In this document: one piece after another, positions 1-6,022 of the stretch
Layout of the letters: each line of letters opens with the position of its first letter
Numbering within the stretch: position 1 is the stretch's first letter
Source: Alienimonas sp043951915
Lineage (GTDB): Bacteria > Planctomycetota > Planctomycetia > Planctomycetales > Planctomycetaceae
NCBI RefSeq assembly: GCF_043951915.1
Contig: NZ_JBINJD010000117.1
Coordinates: forward strand, 1-15,748
Direction of reading: 5' to 3'
Length of the DNA stretch: 15,748 bases
Position numbers and translations under genes: made by a program
The notes under the pieces: model-generated
Database searches by the model: none
What the model was told of the DNA's origin: nothing
What the model saw: only the letters and a program-made list of their open reading frames with translations

Positions 1-114
1 GCCCCCGCCGCGGCGAACGTGCTCCGCTTCGGCCTCCGCCGACTGCGGGTGGCGGGCGACGCGGACCGGCTCGCCGAGGGCGTCACCCCCGCCGCCGGGC
101 GGACCGTTCGCTGA
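1..114 (+). CDS. C-terminal fragment of an unidentified protein (cut by the window edge)
   Basis: Reading from base 1, 37 sense codons run in frame to a TGA at 112-114. Nearly all have G or C in the third position, as in the real genes of this window. The fragment ends in residues EGVTPAAGRTVR and shows no recognisable motif. Its 3' end overlaps the 3' end of the convergent glycosyltransferase gene by 32 bp. That is tight but plausible. I cannot name the protein, and the frame could be chance given the GC content. Confidence 0.4.
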   Translation, partial: APAAANVLRFGLRRLRVAGDADRLAEGVTPAAGRTVR

Positions 115-1231
115 TCGCCTCCCGCAGCAGGGCGTCGTAGGCGGCGACGACCGCCTCCCAGCGGTGGTTTTGAAGCACGAGGCCCTGGGCCCGCTCCGCC
201 ATCGCCGCGGCGTCGGCCGGGTGATCGAGCGCCCAACGCCACTCGTCCGCCAGGGCGGCCGCGTCGCCGACGGGCGTCAGCCGGGCGGTCTGTTCGTGCG
301 TGAAGACCTCCGCGGTGCCGTCGACGGCGGTGGCGACGATCGGCGTGCCGGCCGCGGCCGCTTCCAGCAGCACGTTCGGCGTGCCCTCCCACCGGCTGGG
401 CAGGAGAAAGACGTCCGCCAGCCGCATCAGCGCCGGCAGGTCCTCCCGCCGCCCGAGCAGCCGCACCCGCTCCCCGGCCGGGTGCGTCGCCGCCCACAGC
501 CGCACCCGCTCCGCCAGCGGCCCGTCGCCGGCGATCAGCAGGTGGACGTCGCGGCGGTCGAGCCGGGCAAAGGCCTCCAGCAGCGTGTCCGGATCCTTTT
601 GCACGTCCAGCCGCCCGGCGAACAGCGCCACCGGCCCGTGCGGCGGCAACCGCAGCGCCGCCCGGTCCGCCGGGGCGGCATCCGCCCAGCAGTCGGCGTC
701 AACGCCGTTAGGGATCGTCACGACGCGCTCCGCCGGCAGTCCGCCCCCGCCGGCCAGCGGGGAGGCGACGCAGAACCGGCGGACGCTCTCGCCGACGCAG
801 ACCCACCGGTCCACCAGCCGCGCCGTCCACCGGTCCAGCAGGCGGTGGCCGTTCCGGCGTCGCTCCGCGACCCGCACCCCGCAAACCACCGCCGGCCGCC
901 CCGCCGAGCCCGCGACCAAGCGGGTGAGCAGGTTGGCGTGGAACAGGAACGACAACGCCGCCGGGGGCCGTTCCTCTCGCAGATATCGCCGCAGCGGCCG
1001 CGGATCGACGCCGGGCAGAGAGTCCAGCAGAGTCACCGGCACGCCGCAGGAGACAAATGACTCCCGCAGCCTCCCGCCGCGCAGGGCGAAGACGTGCGGC
1101 GCCCACCCGCGTTGCGAGAGCCCCAGCACGACCCGCAGGAACGCCTGCTCCGCGCCGCCGGGGTCGAGTTCGGTGATGACCGCCGCCAGCGGGAGCGGGG
1201 CGGCGTCAGGGTCCGGGGGCGGATCGGGCAT
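83..1231 (-). CDS. Glycosyltransferase, GT4 family (GT-B fold)
   Basis: A 382-residue retaining glycosyltransferase that should transfer a sugar from a nucleotide-sugar donor to an envelope or exopolysaccharide acceptor on the cytoplasmic side. The N-terminal acceptor domain carries the GGAEQ motif (25-29), typical of this family. The C-terminal donor domain (about 170-350) has IPNGVD (173-178), FAGRLDVQKDP (204-214), IAGDGPL (233-239) and LPSRWEGTPNVLLEA (277-291). E282 and E290 form the EX7E pair of GT4 enzymes. Length is normal for the family and no membrane segment is evident. The ATG start at 1231 lies 23 bp from the divergent queA start with no SD sequence in the gap. The acceptor and donor cannot be predicted, and no other polysaccharide genes are visible nearby. 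Confidence 0.88.
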   Translation of the reverse strand: MPDPPPDPDAAPLPLAAVITELDPGGAEQAFLRVVLGLSQRGWAPHVFALRGGRLRESFVSCGVPVTLLDSLPGVDPRPLRRYLREERPPAALSFLFHANLLTRLVAGSAGRPAVVCGVRVAERRRNGHRLLDRWTARLVDRWVCVGESVRRFCVASPLAGGGGLPAERVVTIPNGVDADCWADAAPADRAALRLPPHGPVALFAGRLDVQKDPDTLLEAFARLDRRDVHLLIAGDGPLAERVRLWAATHPAGERVRLLGRREDLPALMRLADVFLLPSRWEGTPNVLLEAAAAGTPIVATAVDGTAEVFTHEQTARLTPVGDAAALADEWRWALDHPADAAAMAERAQGLVLQNHRWEAVVAAYDALLREAISERSARRRG

Positions 1232-1242
1232 CGGTTCGGCGA

Positions 1243-1248
1243 TAGGGT
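1243..1248 (+). promoter_or_regulatory. -10 box (TAGGGT) for queA, leaderless geometry
   Basis: TAGGGT fits the TANNNT -10 pattern and ends exactly 6 nt before the queA ATG at 1255. Transcription would start at or next to the A of the start codon, giving a leaderless mRNA. No SD sequence exists in the 23-bp gap, which agrees. No convincing -35 box is seen. Confidence 0.5.
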
Positions 1249-1249
1249 A
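1244..1249 (-). promoter_or_regulatory. Candidate -10 box (TACCCT) for the glycosyltransferase, overlapping the queA -10
   Basis: The central TAGGGTA reads as TAGGGT on the plus strand and TACCCT on the minus strand. The minus-strand box ends 12 nt before the ATG at 1231, so the expected transcript would have a leader of only about 5 nt. The two boxes share five bases, so polymerase could occupy only one direction at a time. Confidence 0.35.
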
Positions 1250-1254
1250 CCCGC

Positions 1255-2373
1255 ATGCCCACGCCGCCGCCCGAGTCCCCCTCAGAGTCCCCGCCGGAGG
1301 ACGTCGCCGATCTCGCCGTCGCCGCCTATGACTATCACCTGCCGCCGGACCGAATCGCCGCCCGTCCGGCCCCGCGAGGAACGGCCCGGTTGCTCACGCT
1401 GAACCGCGAGACCGGCGCCGTCGCCCACCGGTCGATTGCAGACCTGCCGACCCTGCTGACGCCGGGCGATCGACTGGTCCTCAACGATTCCCGCGTCGTT
1501 CCCGCCCGGCTCCGCGGCGTGCGGGAGTCGACGGGGGGGAAGTGGGAGGGGCTGTTCCTCGCCCTCGAAACCGGCGACGACGGCGACGCCTGGCGGGTGA
1601 TGTCAAAGACCCGCGGTACGTTGACGCCGGGGGAGACCGTCCGGGCCGACGGCCCCGACGGGGCGACGTTGCGGCTGCGGATGGAGCGGCGGGAGGAGGG
1701 CGGCGTGTGGCTCGTCACGCCGCTGGACGACGCGGCCGCCGCGGCCCCCTTCGCGGCGCTGGAGGCGGTCGGCTCGATCCCGCTGCCGCCCTACATCGGC
1801 CGGGACGCCCCCGACGAGCGAGACCGCACCGACTATCAAACCGTCTTCGCCGACCGCCCCGGCTCCGTCGCGGCCCCGACGGCGGGGCTGCACTTCACGC
1901 CGGAGCTGCTCGCGGCCTGCGAGTCGGCGGGAGTCAGTGTCTCCCGAGTGACTCTTCATGTGGGAGTCGGCACCTTCCGGCCGATGTCTGGCGAGTCGCT
2001 GGTCGACCACCGGATGCACGCGGAGTTCTGCGAACTCTCCAGCGCGACGGCCGCGGACGTGCGGGCGACGCGGGAGGCCGGAGGGCGGGTCGTCGCCGTC
2101 GGGACCACCGCCTGCCGGACGCTGGAAGCCGCCGCTCAGGAGAACGACGGCGCCGTCGGCCCCTTCTGCGGTGAGACGGAGATCTTCATCCGCCCCCCGC
2201 ACCGCTTCGCGGGGATTGACGGCCTGCTGACGAACTTCCACCTGCCGAAAAGCACCCTGCTCGTGCTCGTCTCCGCTTTGGCCGGGCGGGAGCGGGTCCT
2301 CGCCGCGTACCGGGAGGCGGTGGCGCGGGGGTACCGCTTCTTCAGCTACGGCGACGCGATGCTGATTTTGTAG
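1255..2373 (+). CDS. queA: S-adenosylmethionine:tRNA ribosyltransferase-isomerase QueA
   Basis: QueA transfers and isomerises the ribosyl part of SAM onto the 7-aminomethyl-7-deazaguanine base at tRNA position 34, forming epoxyqueuosine in the cytoplasm. Family blocks appear in order: YDYHLPPDRIA (25-35), GDRLVLNDSRVVPARL (71-86), IPLPPYI (175-181), DYQTVFA (193-199), GSVAAPTAGLHFT (203-215), HVGVGTFRPM (235-244), TNFHLPKSTLLVLVSAL (326-342) and YRFFSYGDAMLI (360-371). The protein has 372 residues, slightly long because about 22 Pro/Ser/Glu-rich residues precede the usual start. No other ATG or GTG fits upstream of the conserved core, and the -10 box 6 nt before 1255 supports this start. The gene stands alone, divergent from the glycosyltransferase and convergent with hemA. 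No other queuosine genes are in view. Confidence 0.97.
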   Translation: MPTPPPESPSESPPEDVADLAVAAYDYHLPPDRIAARPAPRGTARLLTLNRETGAVAHRSIADLPTLLTPGDRLVLNDSRVVPARLRGVRESTGGKWEGLFLALETGDDGDAWRVMSKTRGTLTPGETVRADGPDGATLRLRMERREEGGVWLVTPLDDAAAAAPFAALEAVGSIPLPPYIGRDAPDERDRTDYQTVFADRPGSVAAPTAGLHFTPELLAACESAGVSVSRVTLHVGVGTFRPMSGESLVDHRMHAEFCELSSATAADVRATREAGGRVVAVGTTACRTLEAAAQENDGAVGPFCGETEIFIRPPHRFAGIDGLLTNFHLPKSTLLVLVSALAGRERVLAAYREAVARGYRFFSYGDAMLIL

Positions 2374-2384
2374 GCGATCCGCAG

Positions 2385-2418
2385 GCGAACGGGGGGCGTG
2401 AGCCCGCCTTGCGTTCGC
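2385..2418. repeat. Hairpin between convergent queA and hemA (terminator- or REP-like)
   Basis: Outer arms GCGAACG (2385-2391) and CGTTCGC (2412-2418) are perfectly complementary. Inside, GGGC (2394-2397) and GCCC (2402-2405) close a GTGA loop of GNRA type. It starts 11 bp after the queA stop. There is no T tract on either side, so factor-independent termination is uncertain. It could protect transcript ends or be one copy of a dispersed palindromic repeat. Confidence 0.5.
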
Positions 2419-2467
2419 AGCCGCCCGAGGACACGGAGGGCGGACGCCCACCGCTCGCCTCCTCCGC

Positions 2468-3787
2468 CTAGATGCCGAACAGCCGGCGAAAACTGTCGAG
2501 GAGGGTGCCGTGCTCGCCGCGGCGGGCTTCTTCCTTCAGCGCCTCCAACGGCGGGTGGAGGAGCTTGTTGACGATGCGGTCGACGCTCCGCTCCACGGCG
2601 GCCCGATCGTCGTCGGTCCAGTCGGGGCGGCGGGCGTAGAGCTGTTGCAGTTCCGCGTCGCGGACGGCGGTCCACTCGTCCCGCAGCCGACGGATGACCG
2701 GGCCGGTCGCCCGGTGCACCAGGCCGCGGAGGAAGGCCTGCGTCTCCTCCTCGACGATCCCCTTCGCCTTGCCGATCTCCTTCTCGCGCCGGCGGCGGTT
2801 GGCGGCGCAGGTGGCCTCCAGATCGTCGATGTCGTACCGGAAGACGTTTGCGTCCACCTTGGAGACGCCGGGATCGAAGTCCCGCGGCAGGCCGAGGTCC
2901 AGGATGAACACCGGTTTGCCGGAGCGCTTGCCGCCGGCGGCTCGGGCGGCGGCGAAGCGTTCGCGGGTCACCACGGGCGTGGTGGCGCCGGTGGCGGAGA
3001 CGATCACGTCGGCCTCGCCGAGCCAGCGGTCCAGTTCGTCCCACGGCCGCACCTCCCCGCCGCGGGCCTCGGCCAGGGCGAGCGCCCGCTCCGGGGAGCG
3101 GTTCACGATCACCACCCGGCCCGTCCCCTCGTCGTGCAGGTACCGAAGAGTTTCGTCGGCCATCTCGCCGGAGCCGATCACCAGCACGGTCTTGTCGGTG
3201 AACCGCTCGAAGATGTTCCGCCCGAACTGCCCGACGGCGACGCTGGCGATGCTCGTGCGGCCGTCGGCCAGCTTCGTCTCCCGCCGCACGCGGCTGGCGG
3301 TGCGGAAGGCGGCCTGAAACAGGGCGTGGGTCAGCGGCCCGCAGGCCTCGTGACGCTGGGCGAGGTCGTAGGCGTCCCGCACCTGCCCAACGATCTGCGA
3401 TTCGCCCAGCACGAGGCTGTCCAGACTGGCGGAGACCTCGAACAGGTGCCGCACCGCGTCCAGGCCCCGGCGCTCCAGCAGGTGGGAGGCGAACGCGTCC
3501 CGCGGGATCGCGTGGAAATCTGAGAGGAACCCGGCGAGGTCCGACAGTCGCGGGGCGGTCCCGGCCGTCCCCCCCACCGAGGGCGGCGGCACGGCGGAGT
3601 AGACCTCCACCCGGTTGCAGGTGGAGAGCACGACGAGTTCCGAGGTCGGGAACCGCTCCCGCAGTTTGGCGTAGGCGTCCCCCAACGCCTCAGCGGAGAA
3701 GCCGAGCCGTTCCCGCAAACTCACGTCCGCGGTGCGATGGGAGCAGAACACGACCCCGAGATCCGGGGCGGGCGCGGCGGGATTCAC
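2468..3787 (-). CDS. hemA: Glutamyl-tRNA reductase HemA
   Basis: HemA reduces glutamyl-tRNA(Glu) with NADPH to glutamate-1-semialdehyde, the first committed step of C5-pathway tetrapyrrole synthesis. The 439-residue product shows the N-terminal catalytic domain with HRTADVSLRERL (17-28) and STCNRVEVY (55-63), where C57 is the nucleophile that forms the thioester. GESQIVGQVRDAY starts at 128. A Rossmann domain follows with VLVIGSGEMADETLRYL, then IVNRS, VIVSATGATTPV and the DLGLPRDFDPGV block. The C-terminal helical dimerisation part begins near ANRRRREKEIGKAKGIVEEE. The start is taken as GTG at 3787, about 8 residues before the conserved DLGVVFCSHRT. It overlaps the stop of the upstream membrane-protein gene as GTGA, which implies translational coupling. 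The other early haem genes are not in view. Confidence 0.96.
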   Translation of the reverse strand: MNPAAPAPDLGVVFCSHRTADVSLRERLGFSAEALGDAYAKLRERFPTSELVVLSTCNRVEVYSAVPPPSVGGTAGTAPRLSDLAGFLSDFHAIPRDAFASHLLERRGLDAVRHLFEVSASLDSLVLGESQIVGQVRDAYDLAQRHEACGPLTHALFQAAFRTASRVRRETKLADGRTSIASVAVGQFGRNIFERFTDKTVLVIGSGEMADETLRYLHDEGTGRVVIVNRSPERALALAEARGGEVRPWDELDRWLGEADVIVSATGATTPVVTRERFAAARAAGGKRSGKPVFILDLGLPRDFDPGVSKVDANVFRYDIDDLEATCAANRRRREKEIGKAKGIVEEETQAFLRGLVHRATGPVIRRLRDEWTAVRDAELQQLYARRPDWTDDDRAAVERSVDRIVNKLLHPPLEALKEEARRGEHGTLLDSFRRLFGI

Positions 3788-4710
3788 AGGGTCGCCCCCC
3801 CGCCGGCGGGCGCCGCGTCGGGGGCGTTCGCGGCGACAGTCCCGCCGGCGTGCCAGCTTTCCAGCAGCCCGCCGTCCCCGGCGAGCACCTGCAAGCCGAC
3901 GACCGTCACCAATAAGAACCCGAACGCCAACAAGGTGCGGACGGCCACGCCCTTTCCGGCCTGTCCCTTCCGCTGAACGAACCCGCCGACCGCCAGCCCC
4001 GCGGCGAAAACGCCGACCGTGGTGCCGATCACCACCGGGTCCCACAGCCCCGCGACGGTCCCCTCCCCGCCGGCGACGACCAAGCCGAGCCCGATCGTCA
4101 CTCCCAGCACCAACAACGGCACGGCGACGGCGACGGCGGCCCGGTTCCAACGGTCGAGCCGTTCGAGACTGAACAGCGGCACGGCGTCCGGGTCGAACTT
4201 GCCGGCCCGCAGCCGGCGGTGATGGACGAGGTACATGGCGCTGGTCACCACCCCGGCGAGCACCCCCAGCAATCCGCCGAGCAGCAGGGCCGCATGCAGG
4301 ATCGCCCACGCCCGCACCGCCCCGCCCCCGTTCCCCGCCTCGCCGAACAGCGACACCGGCCCCGCCGGCACCGCGTAGCTGCACGCGACCAACCCCAGCA
4401 CCAACGGCCAGAGGAACACGCCCAGGGCGCTGCGACGCTCCACGCCGGTGGCGACCACGTAATACGCCGCGCCCAGCCAGGCGAGGGCCAGGATCCAGGC
4501 CCGTCCGCCCCATGGCTCCGCGGCCGCGGCGTCGCCCCAGTCGCCGGTATACCGCAGTCCCAGATACCACGTGTGGGCCAGCAGCCCGGCCGCCGCGGCG
4601 AACCAGGCGATCCACCGCAGCGCGACCGTGCGGCCCCACAGCCGCAGCGCGTCCGCGGTCAGGGCGACCGCGTAGCTGGCGAGGAAGCAGAAGACGGTGA
4701 CGTGGGACAC
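3784..4710 (-). CDS. HemX/CcsA-like integral membrane protein (cytochrome c assembly family)
   Basis: A 308-residue polytopic inner-membrane protein with about eight hydrophobic segments, for example 1-20, 30-50, 70-88, 98-113, 133-163, 190-213, 224-245 and 257-276. The block WAILHAALLLGGLLGVLAG (135-153) and the following loop SLERLDRWN (181-189) match the HemX/CcsA membrane family. W135 and H139 lie in the helix that carries a conserved His in that family. The clear WWD haem-handling motif of true CcsA is not evident, which favours the HemX type. HemX-like genes commonly sit directly before hemA and are thought to modulate HemA or handle haem. Here the stop overlaps the hemA GTG by one GTGA tetranucleotide, so the two are co-translated. 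The start is GTG at 4710; an ATG at 4718 is out of frame. A -10 box 6 nt upstream suggests a leaderless message. Confidence 0.75.
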   Translation of the reverse strand: MSHVTVFCFLASYAVALTADALRLWGRTVALRWIAWFAAAAGLLAHTWYLGLRYTGDWGDAAAAEPWGGRAWILALAWLGAAYYVVATGVERRSALGVFLWPLVLGLVACSYAVPAGPVSLFGEAGNGGGAVRAWAILHAALLLGGLLGVLAGVVTSAMYLVHHRRLRAGKFDPDAVPLFSLERLDRWNRAAVAVAVPLLVLGVTIGLGLVVAGGEGTVAGLWDPVVIGTTVGVFAAGLAVGGFVQRKGQAGKGVAVRTLLAFGFLLVTVVGLQVLAGDGGLLESWHAGGTVAANAPDAAPAGGGATL

Positions 4711-4716
4711 GCCGCC

Positions 4717-4722
4717 ATTCTA
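4717..4722 (-). promoter_or_regulatory. -10 box (TAGAAT) for the hemX-like/hemA pair, leaderless geometry
   Basis: On the minus strand TAGAAT matches the sigma-70 -10 consensus at five of six positions. It ends 6 nt before the GTG start at 4710, the same spacing as at queA. The transcript should begin at the start codon. There is no SD sequence, in agreement with a leaderless start. Confidence 0.55.
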
Positions 4723-4773
4723 GGCGCGTCGCCCCCGCGCGCCGCCCGTCGGGACCGCCGCGGCGGCCGCAAA

Positions 4774-5940
4774 CTAGCGAACCTCGGCCGACAAACCGTG
4801 TTCTTCGATCTTCTTGTGCAGGGTGTTGCGGTTAATGCCCAGCCGGGCCGCGGCCTTCGTCTGCACCCCCTGCGCGGCCCGGAGGACCTGCAACAGCACT
4901 TCCCGCTCCAGCCGGCCGAGGATCTCCGGGTGCACCTCGGTGCTGCCGGGCAGTTCAGACAACTCCCGCCGGACGAGTTTGCGGCGGAGGTCGTCCGTGT
5001 CCTCTTCGCCGCTACGGACCAGCTTGAGGGGCGGCCGCACGCCGCGGACGTGGTCGGGCAGCAGGTCGCTGGTGAGGGCGCCGCCCTCCGTCAGGGCCAG
5101 CGCCCGCTCGATGTAGTTCTGAAGCTCCCGCACGTTGCCCGGAAAGGCATACCGGCTGAGCAGTCGCAGGGCCTCCGGCGCCAGTTTGGGCGGGGTCTTG
5201 TTGTCCCGGGCGGCGTAGACGGCGGTGAAGTGCTCCGCGAGCCCGGGGATGTCCTCGCTCCGCTCCCGCAGCGGGGGCAGGTCGATGCTGAGGACGTTCA
5301 GGCGGAAGTAGAGGTCCTCCCGGAAGCGATCCTCGGCGACCTCCTCCAGCAGTTCCCGGTTCGTGGCGGCGATCACCCGGGTGTTCACCCGGATGGTGCG
5401 GGTGTCGCCGACGCGTTCGAACTCCTGTTCCTGCAGGACCCGCAGCAGTTTGACCTGCAGGTGCTTGGAGATCGAATTGATCTCGTCGAGGAAGATCGTG
5501 CCGCCGTGGGCCGCCTCGAAGCGCCCGGTGCGGTTCTCGATGGCGCTGGTGAACGCCCCGCGGGCGTGGCCGAACAGCTCGCTCTCCAGCAGGCTCTCGG
5601 CGAGGGCGCCGCAGTTGACGCGGACGTACGGGCCGTCGGCCCGGGGGCTGTTGTCGTGGATCGCCCGGGCGACGAGTTCTTTGCCGGTGCCGGTCTCCCC
5701 GGTCAGCAGCACGGTCGAGTTGGAGCGGGCGAACCGGCGGGCGAGGGCGTAGACCTCCCGCATCGCGTCGGAGTCGCCGACCATGCCGCGCACCGGAGCG
5801 TGCACGTCCACATCGGGAGCGACAGGTTCCGAAAAGCGGTCCGTGGCCGGGGGGAGGTACGGTGACAACGCGAGCGGCTGCTGTCGGGACGGGCGGTTCC
5901 GCTGAAGAATATCGCCCCACCCGGCTGGCCGAACAGTCAC
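4774..5940 (-). CDS. Sigma-54-dependent transcriptional activator (AAA+ plus Fis-type HTH, no sensor domain)
   Basis: A bacterial enhancer-binding protein of 388 residues that would use ATP hydrolysis to open promoters held by RNA polymerase-sigma-54. The AAA+ core spans about 52-290, with Walker A GETGTGKE (81-88), Walker B GGTIFLDEI (146-154), the REDLYFRLN segment (207-215) and FPGNVRELQNYIERAL (266-281). The C-terminus has a Fis-type helix-turn-helix (TKAAARLGINRNTLHKKIEEHG, 361-382). The first 50 residues are short and proline-rich, so there is no receiver, GAF or PAS domain; activity may be constitutive or set by a partner. The sigma-54 contact loop reads GAFTSA (128-133) rather than GAFTGA. 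The start is GTG at 5940, supported by AGAAGG ending 6 nt upstream. It lies 78 bp downstream of the HEAT-like gene on the same strand. Its targets are unknown. Confidence 0.93.
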   Translation of the reverse strand: MTVRPAGWGDILQRNRPSRQQPLALSPYLPPATDRFSEPVAPDVDVHAPVRGMVGDSDAMREVYALARRFARSNSTVLLTGETGTGKELVARAIHDNSPRADGPYVRVNCGALAESLLESELFGHARGAFTSAIENRTGRFEAAHGGTIFLDEINSISKHLQVKLLRVLQEQEFERVGDTRTIRVNTRVIAATNRELLEEVAEDRFREDLYFRLNVLSIDLPPLRERSEDIPGLAEHFTAVYAARDNKTPPKLAPEALRLLSRYAFPGNVRELQNYIERALALTEGGALTSDLLPDHVRGVRPPLKLVRSGEEDTDDLRRKLVRRELSELPGSTEVHPEILGRLEREVLLQVLRAAQGVQTKAAARLGINRNTLHKKIEEHGLSAEVR

Positions 5941-5994
5941 GGGCCGCCTTCTCGGCGATTTGGCGTCGTTTCCGGCCTCCGGATCGACCCAAAC

Positions 5995-6022
5995 TGCCGC
6001 ACGCCTACTGCCGGATGCCTAC
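5995..6022. repeat. Imperfect 14-bp tandem direct repeat
   Basis: TGCCGCACGCCTAC (5995-6008) is followed directly by TGCCGGATGCCTAC (6009-6022), with 12 of 14 bases identical. The second copy contains the TAG stop of the HEAT-like gene. The repeat sits 55-82 bp upstream of the activator start. It could be a pair of same-face binding sites or a chance duplication. Confidence 0.4.

Noticed and set aside
2468..4639. A 723-residue minus-strand frame suggesting a HemA fusion with a 284-residue N-terminal part
   Set aside because: The extra part is an Arg/Gly-rich shadow of the hemX-like gene in another frame. The conserved HemA sequence begins near GTG 3787.
4755..4766. Palindrome CCGCCGCGGCGG after the activator stop, as a terminator
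   Set aside because: It is short, has no T tract, and is the kind of palindrome that arises often by chance in such GC-rich DNA.
4219..5865. A 548-codon plus-strand frame opposite the hemX-like and activator genes
   Set aside because: Gln/Pro/Gly-rich with no motifs, while the opposite strand encodes two clear families.
5941..6018. Possible sigma-54 promoter (TGGCGTCGTTT) in the gap before the activator
   Set aside because: The -24-like TGGC is present but no GC pair follows at the required -12 spacing.
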